A DNA stretch of 64,000 bases from Streptomyces griseocarneus (GTDB lineage Bacteria > Actinomycetota > Actinomycetes > Streptomycetales > Streptomycetaceae): NCBI GenBank assembly GCA_003674045.1, contig PENC01000007.1:265923-329922 (forward strand), in the 5' to 3' direction. Below, piece after piece: positions 1 to 6,559 of this stretch. Each line of letters begins with the position of its first letter. The first letter of the stretch is position 1. The notes under the pieces were generated by a model. That model had not been told where the DNA came from and made no database searches. It saw nothing but the letters and a program-made list of their open reading frames with translations. Both the position numbers and the translations under genes were made by a program.

Positions 1-453
1 TTCGCAGCCTTCACCCTCGTCCGCCGCTCCGTCCAGGACGCGGTCAGGATCACCAAGGGCGCCACCACGCCGAAGGTGAAGCGGCCGGTGCTCAGCCTTG
101 CGGAGAAGGTCCGGGCCCGCATCGAGATGCACGGGGGGCGCGCCACGTCGTCCCAGGTCCTCCCGTTCGTCGGCGCGACAGCCGCGGAAGTCAAGGCGCT
201 CCCCGGCGTGGTGGTCAGCTCAGAGCGGCTGGGCAACGGGGGGCGCCCGGCCGTCGTCTTCACGCTCCACGCCGACGATTCCCAGCACGTCACGTCATCG
301 CAGACTGAGCAGGCCGTAATGGAAACCGATGGGCGGGAAGGGCCGAACACTGCACGGGCGAGCCTCCGGTTGATCGCTGTCTCCGACCTCAAACCGGCGG
401 TGCGGTCGACCACCCCCGTTCTTGGCAACAACCCATTCCTGGCCCTGCTCTGA
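1..453 (+). CDS. C-terminal part of an unrecognised protein (5' end outside window)
   Basis: The frame is open from base 1, so the GTG at 76 is probably internal. About 150 residues are visible. The segment from 'LSLAEKVRARIEMHGG' to 'GNGGRPAVVFTL' looks like a small winged-helix or DNA-associated fold, followed by a low-complexity tail ending in 'FLALL'. I suspect the end of a replication/primase-type protein of an integrative element because of the neighbours, but no diagnostic motif is present, so function is left open. A strong hairpin terminator follows at 475-504. Confidence 0.5.
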   Translation, partial: FAAFTLVRRSVQDAVRITKGATTPKVKRPVLSLAEKVRARIEMHGGRATSSQVLPFVGATAAEVKALPGVVVSSERLGNGGRPAVVFTLHADDSQHVTSSQTEQAVMETDGREGPNTARASLRLIAVSDLKPAVRSTTPVLGNNPFLALL

Positions 454-474
454 GCAGGTGGGCAAACAAAGAAA

Positions 475-504
475 GACCCGCCCGGCGTGCTGGCCGGGCG
501 GGTC
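475..504. terminator. Bidirectional hairpin terminator
   Basis: A perfect 12-bp stem (GACCCGCCCGGC paired with GCCGGGCGGGTC) with a 6-base loop lies between two convergent genes ending at 453 and 521. It probably serves both. Confidence 0.8.
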
Positions 505-520
505 GGGGTGGCATCAGCGG

Positions 521-727
521 TCAGTGGTCCCTGATCACGTCATCAGGGTGCGGGCCGCGGTCAGCGGCATGCTCGGGGCAGGCGTACCGGGTGAATCCGG
601 GGCCACTGGCGCTCGGGACGTATCCGACAGATACAGGCGCGGCAGTCTCTCGTCCGCAGACGCAGCAGCGGGTCAGTCGCTGCGGCGGTATCTCGGGAAA
701 CCGCTCCGTAAGGGGGACAGGGCTCAC
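521..727 (-). CDS. Small cysteine-containing protein of the element
   Basis: A 68-residue protein with CCVCG near residue 21 and one more Cys near residue 50 (YACPEHA), arranged like a degenerate zinc ribbon. Its GTG start overlaps the TGA of the upstream gene (GTGA, 724-727), so the two are translationally coupled. I do not recognise a family beyond small accessory proteins typical of actinomycete integrative elements. Transcription ends at the 475-504 hairpin. Confidence 0.55.
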   Translation of the reverse strand: MSPVPLTERFPEIPPQRLTRCCVCGRETAAPVSVGYVPSASGPGFTRYACPEHAADRGPHPDDVIRDH

Positions 728-1038
728 GAGGTCACCGTCCGGCTCGTGAACTGGTCACCTTCATAGCGATACGGGTACTCGACCCCGATTTCGGCGAAGG
801 CGAGAGCCCACCACCGTTCACGCTGCTCCGGGGTGAGTGCCTGTGTCTCTTCTGCGTGGAAGATCGCGCGAGCTTGGGCAGAGCTCGGACCGGTCCACGG
901 ACGGCGGCCGGTACGGGCCGGGGCGAACGCGGGATCGGAGACGTGTTGCGGGGACCGCTGGGCTTCGCTGTGCCGCCCACGGGCGGGCAGCAGCAGCCGC
1001 AGGGCCCAGGTTAAGAAAGTGGCGATAGCATCGCGCAT
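724..1038 (-). CDS. Small hypothetical protein coupled to a cysteine-rich partner
   Basis: A 104-residue protein with a hydrophobic N-terminal stretch (residues 5-18, ATFLTWALRLLLPA), a basic middle, and a C-terminal part with 'LTPEQRERWWALAFAEIG'. It overlaps the next gene by four bases. It is divergent from the GntR gene, with the shared upstream region 1039-1212 carrying GTCTAC repeats, so it is probably repressed by that GntR protein. No function can be assigned. Confidence 0.5.
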   Translation of the reverse strand: MRDAIATFLTWALRLLLPARGRHSEAQRSPQHVSDPAFAPARTGRRPWTGPSSAQARAIFHAEETQALTPEQRERWWALAFAEIGVEYPYRYEGDQFTSRTVTS

Positions 1039-1137
1039 AAGTCAGTCAGCTCCTTAGCAAGCTGTCTCGGCGAGCCCCGATGGACCGGGCCTAATCGGTC
1101 TGTCGGGGCGTTTTCGTGTTCGACGATAAGACGACTG

Positions 1138-1203
1138 GTCTACCTTCGTCTACCTCAGTTGGTAGACGTATGCCTTCGCTCGGCTACATGGCCAGTTGTC
1201 TAC
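1138..1203. promoter_or_regulatory. Probable GntR operator cluster (GTCTAC repeats)
   Basis: The hexamer GTCTAC occurs at 1138-1143, 1148-1153 and 1198-1203, with its complement GTAGAC at 1162-1167. The pair 1148-1153/1162-1167 makes an inverted repeat with an 8-base centre (one further base pair outside). The cluster sits in the 174-bp divergent region between the two-gene minus-strand operon and the GntR gene, which fits autoregulation plus repression of the neighbours. Confidence 0.6.
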
Positions 1204-1212
1204 CGTTGCCTT

Positions 1213-1485
1213 ATGGCTGCACCTGAGATCGATCATGAGTCCCCGACACCGGTCTACCGGCAGATCGCAGCGGTGATCGTCGCCGACATCGAGAACGGCA
1301 CCCTGCTCGTGAACCGGCGGATTCCGTCCGAAGCGTCTTTGGTGCAGCGCTTCGGGGTAGCCCGGGAAACCGTGCGCAACGCGGTCCGCTTCCTGCGCGA
1401 GGAGGGGTACGTCTTCACCGTGCCGCAGCGGGGCACGTACGTACAGGATCGCAGTGCCGCGAACGGGCACCGGGACGACGAGTAG
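1213..1485 (+). CDS. Short GntR-family repressor (DNA-binding domain only)
   Basis: A 90-residue protein that is almost entirely the GntR winged helix: 'PTPVYRQIAAVIVADI' starts the first helix, 'IPSEASLVQRFGVARETVRNA' carries the helix-turn-helix (about residues 38-58) and 'GTYV' closes the wing. There is no effector-binding domain, so it probably acts as a simple autorepressor, as KorSA-type GntR proteins do in Streptomyces integrative elements. ATG 1213 is chosen because it begins the conserved domain; upstream GTG 1159 would add residues encoded by the operator DNA. The GTCTAC repeats upstream are the likely binding sites. Confidence 0.85.
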   Translation: MAAPEIDHESPTPVYRQIAAVIVADIENGTLLVNRRIPSEASLVQRFGVARETVRNAVRFLREEGYVFTVPQRGTYVQDRSAANGHRDDE

Positions 1486-1522
1486 CCCCGCCCGCACGCC
1501 TCGGTCGGGGCGTGCAGACGGG
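1486..1522 (+). terminator. Imperfect hairpin after the GntR gene
   Basis: GCACGCC pairs with GGCGTGC and flanking CCCCG pairs with CGGGG around a short loop, with mismatches between the two stem parts. It starts immediately after the GntR stop codon. Confidence 0.45.
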
Positions 1523-1707
1523 GCCAGTGGCTACGCCCTCACCGCCGAAGCGGCACCCGGATAAGAGGGCGGACCGGGGCGAGAGCCTGAGCGCGTCCAC
1601 TCGGTGGGGACAACGTGCCCCTGCTCAAGGCTTGTCCGGTCGGGGGCTTCGCCATCCGGAACGCTGGGCTATGTCGACTCGTCGCTGCCCAGGTGCCGGA
1701 CGTTGGG

Positions 1708-2001
1708 CTAGTCGCGGTAGCCGGATTCACGGTCGCGCTGACTCCGCTTCTCCGACTCCGCGTACAGGAGGGCGTCGATGAGCTTGCGGCAGGTGGTCAG
1801 CGGGATGGTCCCCAGGTACACGTACGGCTCGCCAGACAGGGAAGCACGGCCCGTGAGCTGAAGCCATGAGTCACGGTCGCCGACCGTGATGCCCATCTCC
1901 GCCAGCACACGCGTGAGCATGAACGCGGCGTCATCGGACTTCCGCTTGCCCTCCATGAAGGCATCGGCTTCGCGTACGGCTGCTTCGGTCTCCGTGGTCA
2001 T
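1708..2001 (-). CDS. Small hypothetical protein downstream of set A regulator
   Basis: A 97-residue protein (MTTETEAAVREADAF...). The start at 2001 is preferred because the longer frame to 2049 runs into the direct-repeat operator. It is rich in charged residues; 'PYVYLGTIPLTTCRKLIDALLYAES' suggests a small folded protein, possibly a helical C-terminus. No family recognised. Its promoter region holds a GGAAC-N5-GGAAC repeat (2043-2057), so it is probably a target of the DUF5753 regulator encoded just upstream. Confidence 0.55.
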   Translation of the reverse strand: MTTETEAAVREADAFMEGKRKSDDAAFMLTRVLAEMGITVGDRDSWLQLTGRASLSGEPYVYLGTIPLTTCRKLIDALLYAESEKRSQRDRESGYRD

Positions 2002-2042
2002 GGACAAGACGGTAGGAACGGCGGGGCCTCGGCCTCCAGGAA

Positions 2043-2057
2043 GTTCCATAAAGTTCC
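2043..2057 (-). promoter_or_regulatory. Set A operator 1: GGAAC-N5-GGAAC direct repeat
   Basis: On the plus strand GTTCC occurs at 2043-2047 and 2053-2057, inside two near-identical 10-mers (AAGTTCCATA, AAGTTCCATG). On the minus (coding) strand this reads TGGAAC twice with a 10-base period, one helical turn. It lies between the stop of the set A regulator and the start of the 97-residue gene. The same motif precedes the first gene of set A at 3685-3699. Confidence 0.6.
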
Positions 2058-2064
2058 ATGCGGA

Positions 2065-2916
2065 TCAATCAAGCGCGTCGACAGCGGAAGTGATGAGAGA
2101 ACGAGCGTCAGCTCCGTACACGGCCAGCTTGGCGAACTCCGCGAATGCCTTGAGGTACTGGCGTACCTCGCTGGGGGCGGTCACGTTCACGCGCGCTGTC
2201 AGGAGCTCGGCTTCGGCCTGGTCCTCGTCGTACACGGTGAACGTCTCGATCATCCACATGCGGCGCTCAGCGGCGAAAGGGATCACGCCCAGCGAGACGG
2301 ACGGGAAAGCCATAGCGGACAGCAGGTAGCCGAGTTGCCCAGCCATTGCCTGAGCGTCTCCCACGCGGTGTCGCAACACCGACTCTTCGAGCACCAGGGC
2401 GAAGCGGTGGTTTCCCTCGCGCACCACTCGTGCGGAGCGGTCCAACCTGGCTTCGACGGCCCCGCTCACGTCGTCAGGGGTCTCATGAAATTCACTGATG
2501 GAGCGCAGCAGCGCGGAGGCATAGGCGTGCGTCTGGAGGACTCCGGGAACCACGTTGGCGCAGTACGTCCGGAACACCCGCGTGCGCTCGTACAGCGGCA
2601 GGTACGACTCCTGCAACTGCTTCAGCCCGGAGCGCTGCACGCGCCGCCACGCGACGTACATGTTGTCAGCGGTACGTGCCGCGGCGATCAGGTCCGCGGC
2701 TTGGTCCTCAGCGCTACACGCTCGACACCATGCCCGGATATCGCTGGGAGAAGGAGGGGTGACGGCGTTCTCAAGACGAGAGACCTTGGACTTGTACCAA
2801 CCAGCACTGAGGGCCAAAGCACCGCCGGACAGACCCGCGTCCCGCCTGATCTCCCGCAGCCTGTCGGCGACAGCCTTGCGGGCGGCCTGAACACTCGATG
2901 ACGGAGACGCGGGCAT
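2065..2916 (-). CDS. Set A regulator: XRE helix-turn-helix + DUF5753 (Scr1/WhiJ-like)
   Basis: A 283-residue protein. An N-terminal XRE helix-turn-helix (about residues 10-70; 'YKSKVSRLEN' is the recognition helix region) is followed by a DUF5753 domain (about 95-275; motifs 'PLYERTRVFRTYCANVVPGVLQT', 'LRHRVG', 'SLGVIPF'). Such proteins are DNA-binding members of actinomycete WhiJ/Scr1-type loci, partnered with DUF397 or DUF6879 proteins. The start at 2916 begins the same 'MPxSPS' as the paralog at 6900-7748, and lies 10 bases after the DUF6879 stop. More than half of aligned residues match that paralog by eye. It probably binds the GGAAC direct repeats at 2043 and 3685. Confidence 0.9.
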   Translation of the reverse strand: MPASPSSSVQAARKAVADRLREIRRDAGLSGGALALSAGWYKSKVSRLENAVTPPSPSDIRAWCRACSAEDQAADLIAAARTADNMYVAWRRVQRSGLKQLQESYLPLYERTRVFRTYCANVVPGVLQTHAYASALLRSISEFHETPDDVSGAVEARLDRSARVVREGNHRFALVLEESVLRHRVGDAQAMAGQLGYLLSAMAFPSVSLGVIPFAAERRMWMIETFTVYDEDQAEAELLTARVNVTAPSEVRQYLKAFAEFAKLAVYGADARSLITSAVDALD

Positions 2917-2926
2917 GTATTGCTCG

Positions 2927-3451
2927 TCAGATCCGGTAGTCCTCGTGCGGCGTGGCGCGCTCCCACACAGCATCGAACGCCGCTGCGCAGAACTTTGCCA
3001 CGCCGGGCCGCTCGTCCAGCTCCGGGCCCGCTGACCCGCCCTCGCCGGTGAAGTGGTTCCACATGATCACGCGCTCATCGAACAGCCAGAAGTCATTGCC
3101 TGGCAAGGCCAGATCCGAGGCCTTGCGGCGGGGTAGCCAGCGGACCAGCTCACCGGCGGCGACGTTCTGGTACGTGCATCCGTGCTCGTAGGCGATGTAC
3201 GGGCTTACCGGCTCGGAGACCACACGGGCGCGCCGGAACGTGACTCCTCGTGCTGTCGCGTCACGAACCCATGTGTGGAAGTCGTTCCACCACGTCACCG
3301 GATCAGGGGCAGGGCGCCAGCCGGAGCGCCACTTGTGGAACTCGGCCGCTTCCTCCCCGATCCCGTATGAGTCGCGCAGCTCCAGGTGCACAGCCGAGTG
3401 ACGAGCGTTGGCCAGAAGGTCAACGAACGCCAAGTCGGTCTGCGACATCAC
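2927..3451 (-). CDS. Set A DUF6879 family protein
   Basis: A 174-residue protein with DUF6879 hallmarks: 'HLELRDSYG' near the N-terminus, 'RRARVVSEPVSPYIAYEH' mid-protein and 'GNDFWLFDERVIMWNHF' in the C-terminal half, ending 'WERATPHEDYRI'. DUF6879 proteins occur beside DUF5753 regulators in actinomycetes; their biochemical role is unknown and they are discussed as toxin-like or ligand partners. The gene sits between a small protein (32-base overlap at its start) and the regulator. It is intact, unlike the corresponding gene of set B. Confidence 0.85.
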   Translation of the reverse strand: MMSQTDLAFVDLLANARHSAVHLELRDSYGIGEEAAEFHKWRSGWRPAPDPVTWWNDFHTWVRDATARGVTFRRARVVSEPVSPYIAYEHGCTYQNVAAGELVRWLPRRKASDLALPGNDFWLFDERVIMWNHFTGEGGSAGPELDERPGVAKFCAAAFDAVWERATPHEDYRI

Positions 3452-3662
3452 AAGCCTCCCTGAGCACCGGCACCATGCGAATGGGCAGCCTCACAACCGC
3501 CTCGGTCTCTGGAATGGGGCCAGCTTCCAGGCACTGCTCCAACAGTGCCTCGCCAGCCTTCCACCCCTGGATGACGATCTCCTCCGCTTCGTCGTCCACC
3601 CAGGCCGTGGGGCACTGTGTCCCGTTGGTGTTGGGGTCTTTCGCGATGAACCGTAATGCCAT
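3420..3662 (-). CDS. Set A first gene: small conserved protein
   Basis: An 80-residue protein beginning 'MALRFIAKDPNT' and containing 'TAWVDDEAEEIVIQGWKAGEALLEQC' and 'IPETEAVVRLP'. The start at 3662 is shared with the paralogous sequence at 8501. It overlaps the DUF6879 gene by 32 bases and heads the operon small protein-DUF6879-regulator. A GGAAC direct repeat begins 23 bases upstream of its ATG. Family known to me only as a companion of DUF6879 loci; function unknown. Confidence 0.75.
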   Translation of the reverse strand: MALRFIAKDPNTNGTQCPTAWVDDEAEEIVIQGWKAGEALLEQCLEAGPIPETEAVVRLPIRMVPVLREACDVADRLGVR

Positions 3663-3684
3663 GATCGTTTCCACCTGTCCATGG

Positions 3685-3699
3685 GTTCCGATTGGTTCC
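3685..3699 (-). promoter_or_regulatory. Set A operator 2: GGAAC-N5-GGAAC direct repeat
   Basis: The plus strand reads GGTTCCGATTGGTTCCA; GTTCC at 3685-3689 and 3695-3699, period 10. The nearest base is 23 from the ATG of the set A first gene. The corresponding site of set B (8524-8538) sits at exactly the same distance from its gene, but with GTTGC half-sites. Confidence 0.65.
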
Positions 3700-3883
3700 A
3701 CGAGCGTCGCCCGTACGGTGGAGAGCGTCAAGGGGGCGTTCGTGCTCCGGCGATGGGGCTCGCCCTCGGCGCTGACTGGAGGCTGGACGTGGCGTTCGGA
3801 GCTCTACGGCCATGCTGGGGAAATGCTGGGGTGGTACCCCTGCGAAGGGGTTACTGTGCAGGTGGGAGCCCCAGGGGCCGTGA

Positions 3884-3952
3884 AGCACGCAGATCTACGA
3901 GGGCACGAACCAGGTGCAGCGCATCGTCATGGCGCGCAACCTGCCGAAGTAG
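3884..3952 (+). pseudogene. 3' fragment of an acyl-CoA dehydrogenase gene (candidate attachment site)
   Basis: Read in one frame, 3887-3952 encodes 'TQIYEGTNQVQRIVMAR' plus four more residues and a TAG stop. This is the highly conserved C-terminus of acyl-CoA dehydrogenases (family ending IYEGT-x-Q-x-QRIVMAR). Upstream the frame is closed by a TGA at 3881-3883 and shows no further similarity, so only the last ~21 codons exist. A hairpin terminator follows. Such a duplicated gene end is the usual signature of site-specific integration into the 3' end of a gene. Confidence 0.75.
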
Positions 3953-3958
3953 GGTCTG

Positions 3959-3986
3959 GTGGGGGTGGGCGACCGCTCACCCCCAC
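3959..3986 (+). terminator. Hairpin terminator after the acyl-CoA dehydrogenase fragment
   Basis: GTGGGGGTG (3959-3967) pairs perfectly with CACCCCCAC (3978-3986), starting 6 bases after the TAG stop. It looks like the original terminator of the dehydrogenase gene, kept with its 3' end. Confidence 0.7.
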
Positions 3987-4009
3987 GCACCGGTACGAGG
4001 AGCCCACCC

Positions 4010-4549
4010 GTGTCAGACCTGGGCTTCTATGTCCATGCCGCGACCCGCCGCGAAGTCCTGGGAGCGGGCATCCACGCCTCACCGGACGCCTGGGCGTCGG
4101 CCTTGGGCCACGACTACGTGGAGAACCACGGCGGCGGCACCTTCATCCGCGACTACGGCCTGCTGGAGATCTCCTTCGCGGAGGAGACGGAGAGCGGGAA
4201 CGTCGCGTGCTTCGGCTTCGGTCTGAAGCTGCACCCGCTGCTCGGCAGTACGGAAGGGTACGTGCCGCAGGCTCTGCTGCGGGAGTACGGCTTGTTCGCG
4301 AACCGAGTCCGCTTCGACGCCCTGCGCGTGGCGATCGAGGCGACGGGCTGCACGCTGGAACACGAGGACGGCGGGGACGGCGACGACATCCACCGCTACC
4401 GGGTGGTGGAATCCGGCGCCCGCGTTCACGTGATCGTCGACCCTGACCCCTACGACTACGGCCACGATCCGGACGACCCGGAGGAGAGTCAGGCCGGGGA
4501 CGTCCTCTCGATCGACGTCTCGCCGATGTGGTGGGGCTCGTCGGCATAG
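4010..4549 (+). CDS. Hypothetical protein, possibly immunity-like
   Basis: A 179-residue acidic protein starting at GTG 4010, with ACGAGGAG 7 bases upstream. Motifs: 'HDYVENHGGGTFIRDYGLLEISF' and 'VRFDALRVAIEATGC'. The 'RDYGLLEISF' type of sentence is common in small Streptomyces proteins associated with polymorphic-toxin immunity, but I cannot name the family. It is alone between two terminators (3959-3986 and 4558-4583), just outside the presumed element. There is no signal peptide. Confidence 0.6.
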   Translation: MSDLGFYVHAATRREVLGAGIHASPDAWASALGHDYVENHGGGTFIRDYGLLEISFAEETESGNVACFGFGLKLHPLLGSTEGYVPQALLREYGLFANRVRFDALRVAIEATGCTLEHEDGGDGDDIHRYRVVESGARVHVIVDPDPYDYGHDPDDPEESQAGDVLSIDVSPMWWGSSA

Positions 4550-4557
4550 CAAGGGAA

Positions 4558-4583
4558 ACGCCCGGGACGAATGCCCCGGGCGT
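4558..4583. terminator. Bidirectional terminator between convergent genes
   Basis: ACGCCCGGG (4558-4566) pairs with CCCGGGCGT (4575-4583) around an 8-base loop, followed by CGTTGTTTCT. It lies between the gene ending at 4549 and the chaplin ending at 4603. Confidence 0.8.
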
Positions 4584-4602
4584 CGTTGTTTCTCGGCGCG
4601 CG

Positions 4603-4845
4603 TCAGTCGGAGTTGACGCAGACGTTGCCGAAGGTCGGGTTGAGCAGGCCGATGAGGTCGATCGAGTTACCGCAGAGGTTGATCGGGATCTGGATCGGGA
4701 TCTCGATGACGTCACCGGACACGATGCCGGGCGAGCCGACGGCCGCGCCTCCGGCGTCAGCGTTGGCGAACGCCGGCGCGGCTCCGGCGAGCCCCCCGGC
4801 CAGCGCCAGGGCGCCCGTGACAACTGCGGCGGTGCGGGTACGCAT
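4603..4845 (-). CDS. Short chaplin (secreted amyloid surfactant protein)
   Basis: An 80-residue precursor. A signal peptide (residues 1-27, MRTRTAAVVTGALALAGG...) is followed by one chaplin domain from 'GSPGIVSGD' to 'FGNVCVN', with the two conserved cysteines (C58, C76) and 'LIGLLNP'. It has no sortase motif, so it is a short chaplin (ChpD-H type) that would be exported and assemble on aerial hyphae with the rodlins. The start at 4845 follows a good AGGAGG site. The linker has unusually many Ile residues (IEIPIQIPI) in place of the usual Val. Monocistronic, ended by the 4558-4583 hairpin. Confidence 0.93.
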   Translation of the reverse strand: MRTRTAAVVTGALALAGGLAGAAPAFANADAGGAAVGSPGIVSGDVIEIPIQIPINLCGNSIDLIGLLNPTFGNVCVNSD

Positions 4846-4962
4846 TTCCCCTCCTAGGGTTAATAGCGGCATGTTTGCAGCACGATCACACCGTTTGAAG
4901 GGGGTACTTCCTTTGCATTAACCGGATTGCGGGCGTGCCGGTGTTTTTATGTGAGGGAAGGG

Positions 4963-5490
4963 TTACGGCTCGGGTTCGGCTTTTTTCAGGTGTTCGTGGA
5001 AGGGCATGGACGCTGTGACGGCAGCTTGTTTCCACCGGCGATAGGGCTCCGGATCGCCCTCGAACAGACTGCGCCCGATCTGCGTCCCGTCCGGCCGGAA
5101 GTGCAGGTGGACGATGACCGACTCGTCGAACATCCACCAGTCGGGCCCGCCGAGCGGGAGCCCGAGATCGCCGCTCGTGACGCGGAGGATCCGGATGTCC
5201 TCCCCGGCTTCGATATTTCCGGGGATTCCCCAGGCGAACTGATAGCGCTGGTAGTCCGTGAGCTCCCGACGCACGACCCGGACGCGGCCGATGCTCTTGC
5301 CCGCGGCCCGATACTCACGAACGCGCGCGTGCCACCGGGAGTTGTGCCCTTCGGGTTTGGGCTCGCCGCGCAGGAATCGCGCCAGGCTTTCCGCCTCGCG
5401 CGGCATCGTATAGGCGGGCCGAGCCTCGAAGCGCCAGGCGTCGTGCGCGAACGCGTCGAACACCTCGCGCCATTCGTGGTCGGAGAGCAT
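4963..5490 (-). CDS. DUF6879-like protein, last gene of the set B operon
   Basis: A 175-residue protein, 'MLSDHEWREVFDAFAHDAWRFEARPAY...'. The middle (RVRVVRRELTDYQRYQF) and C-terminal motif 'GPDWWMFDESVIVHLHF' match the DUF6879 pattern 'xRARxxSEP..YxxYE' and 'NDFWLFDxRVxxxxHF' in diverged form. It lies 10 bases after the DUF6879 gene 5501-6031, giving two DUF6879-type genes in tandem. The start at 5490 (ATG) avoids a longer artefactual frame. Role unknown. Confidence 0.75.
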   Translation of the reverse strand: MLSDHEWREVFDAFAHDAWRFEARPAYTMPREAESLARFLRGEPKPEGHNSRWHARVREYRAAGKSIGRVRVVRRELTDYQRYQFAWGIPGNIEAGEDIRILRVTSGDLGLPLGGPDWWMFDESVIVHLHFRPDGTQIGRSLFEGDPEPYRRWKQAAVTASMPFHEHLKKAEPEP

Positions 5491-5500
5491 GGGTTCCCTT

Positions 5501-6031
5501 TCAGACCTGGAACTGCGCGTGGGGGACGGCGCGGTCCCAGACGGTCCGGAAGGCGGAGGCGCAGAGCTGGGCGACGGCGGGGTCGTCGGTTTGGGAGTAA
5601 CCGTCCCCTGCGCCGTCTCCCGTGAAGTGGTTGAACATGACGACCCGGTCGTCGAAGAGCCAGAAGTCGTTGCCCGGCAGGGCGATGTCCGATGCCTGTC
5701 GGCGCGGGAGCCAGCGGACTTGTTCACCGGCTTCGACATTGACGACCGTGCCCGCGTGCTCGTAGCGGATGTAGTCGGTGACTGGCTCGGAGATGATACG
5801 GGCGCGACGTACGGCCACGCCCCGGGCGACGGCACGCCGGATCAGCTCGACCCACGGGGCCCAGTACTCCGAGGCGGGGTCGGTGTCGGCGAGGCCGGTC
5901 CGCTTCCACGTGGCGAAGTCCTCGGCCTCGATCGCGACGCCGTAGCCGTCGCGCATTTCCAGGTGGAGGGCCGACTCCTTTGTCGATGCCATCAGTTCAT
6001 CGAAAACGAGCTGCTGGTTCTGCGCCATCAC
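5501..6031 (-). CDS. DUF6879 family protein (set B, intact copy)
   Basis: A 176-residue protein with the full DUF6879 pattern: 'HLEMRDGYG', 'RRARIISEPVTDYIRYEH', 'GNDFWLFDDRVVMFNHF', ending 'WDRAVPHAQFQV'. It overlaps the upstream hypothetical gene by 35 bases. It may supply the function lost by the pseudogene 7767-8283, which lies upstream of the same regulator. Two Met codons open the frame; either 6031 or 6028 could start. Confidence 0.85.
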   Translation of the reverse strand: MMAQNQQLVFDELMASTKESALHLEMRDGYGVAIEAEDFATWKRTGLADTDPASEYWAPWVELIRRAVARGVAVRRARIISEPVTDYIRYEHAGTVVNVEAGEQVRWLPRRQASDIALPGNDFWLFDDRVVMFNHFTGDGAGDGYSQTDDPAVAQLCASAFRTVWDRAVPHAQFQV

Positions 6032-6476
6032 GTGCCTTCCGGTCGGTGGGGCAGGGCAGTTGAGGCATGGTGCGGTTCGGGGAGCATGTCACGACGGCGA
6101 GGCTGAGGAAGCGGGGGCGGGACAGGTAGTACCCGAGCGAGACGTCGCCGCCGAGAGCGAGGGTTTCGGTGGCGTGGGGGAGGGTGTGTGAGGCGAGGTG
6201 CGGGACGTGTTCCGTGAGGCGTTCGCTGAGCCAGTCGGCGGCGTGCTCGGGGTGCTCCCAGGTGTCGCGTACGAGGGTGGCGGGCTTGAGCAGCCAGTAC
6301 GCGGTCTCCAGGGGAGGTACGGAAGTGGTACGCCACTCCGTGACCGCTTCCCGGTACCGCTGGACGACGTCGGGCGGGCTGGTGGCGGCCGGCTCCATGG
6401 GGGAGGGAGGGCGCCGGACGCTCTCCTTGTCGAATTCGGCTTTCGGGCCGAGCCAGAGGTAGCCGTGGAAGTGCAC
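5997..6476 (-). CDS. Hypothetical protein in the set B operon
   Basis: A protein of about 159 residues; the start is uncertain (GTG 6476 chosen because similarity-like composition begins at 'VHFHGYLWLGPKAEF'; the frame stays open to 6734). It contains 'EHAADWLSERLTEHVPHLAS' and 'LALGGDVSLGYYLSRPRFLSLAVVTC'. It lies between DUF397 and DUF6879 genes and overlaps the latter, which supports its being translated. No family recognised. Confidence 0.6.
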   Translation of the reverse strand: MHFHGYLWLGPKAEFDKESVRRPPSPMEPAATSPPDVVQRYREAVTEWRTTSVPPLETAYWLLKPATLVRDTWEHPEHAADWLSERLTEHVPHLASHTLPHATETLALGGDVSLGYYLSRPRFLSLAVVTCSPNRTMPQLPCPTDRKARDGAEPAARFR

Positions 6477-6559
6477 AGGGCGGATCCGTTCCGAGCCGAG
6501 CCGATGGAAGGCGGCCCCGCCCTCCCCGGAGCGCGGGGCCGCCGGTCTGTGCGCGAGGG

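Larger units (their letters stand above)
1..3883. mobile_element. Right end of a putative integrated element (left end outside window)
   Basis: Inferred unit. It contains a protein tail cut by the window edge, two overlapping small genes, a 90-residue GntR repressor with repeated operators, and a DUF5753/DUF6879 regulatory locus. It ends where a 3' fragment of an acyl-CoA dehydrogenase gene and its terminator begin (3884-3986). Small GntR repressors next to clusters of tiny genes are known from Streptomyces integrative elements of the pSAM2 type. No integrase, excisionase or transfer gene is visible, and the other junction is not in the window, so element identity is an inference from the duplicated-looking gene end. 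Confidence 0.45.
3663..4009. other. Gene-poor junction region with direct repeats and a gene fragment
   Basis: No complete gene is seen. It holds the set A operator (3685-3699), a direct repeat of the 9-mer ATGCTGGGG (3812-3820 and 3823-3831), a small hairpin (ACCCCT/AGGGGT around 3835-3850), the acyl-CoA dehydrogenase fragment (3884-3952), its terminator (3959-3986) and the ribosome binding site of the gene starting at 4010. The repeats next to the fragment could be recombinase arm sites. Confidence 0.55.

Noticed and set aside
1..4000. tRNA attachment gene for the integrated element
   Set aside because: No tRNA-like cloverleaf with a TTCGA arm was seen on either strand; the dehydrogenase fragment explains the junction better.
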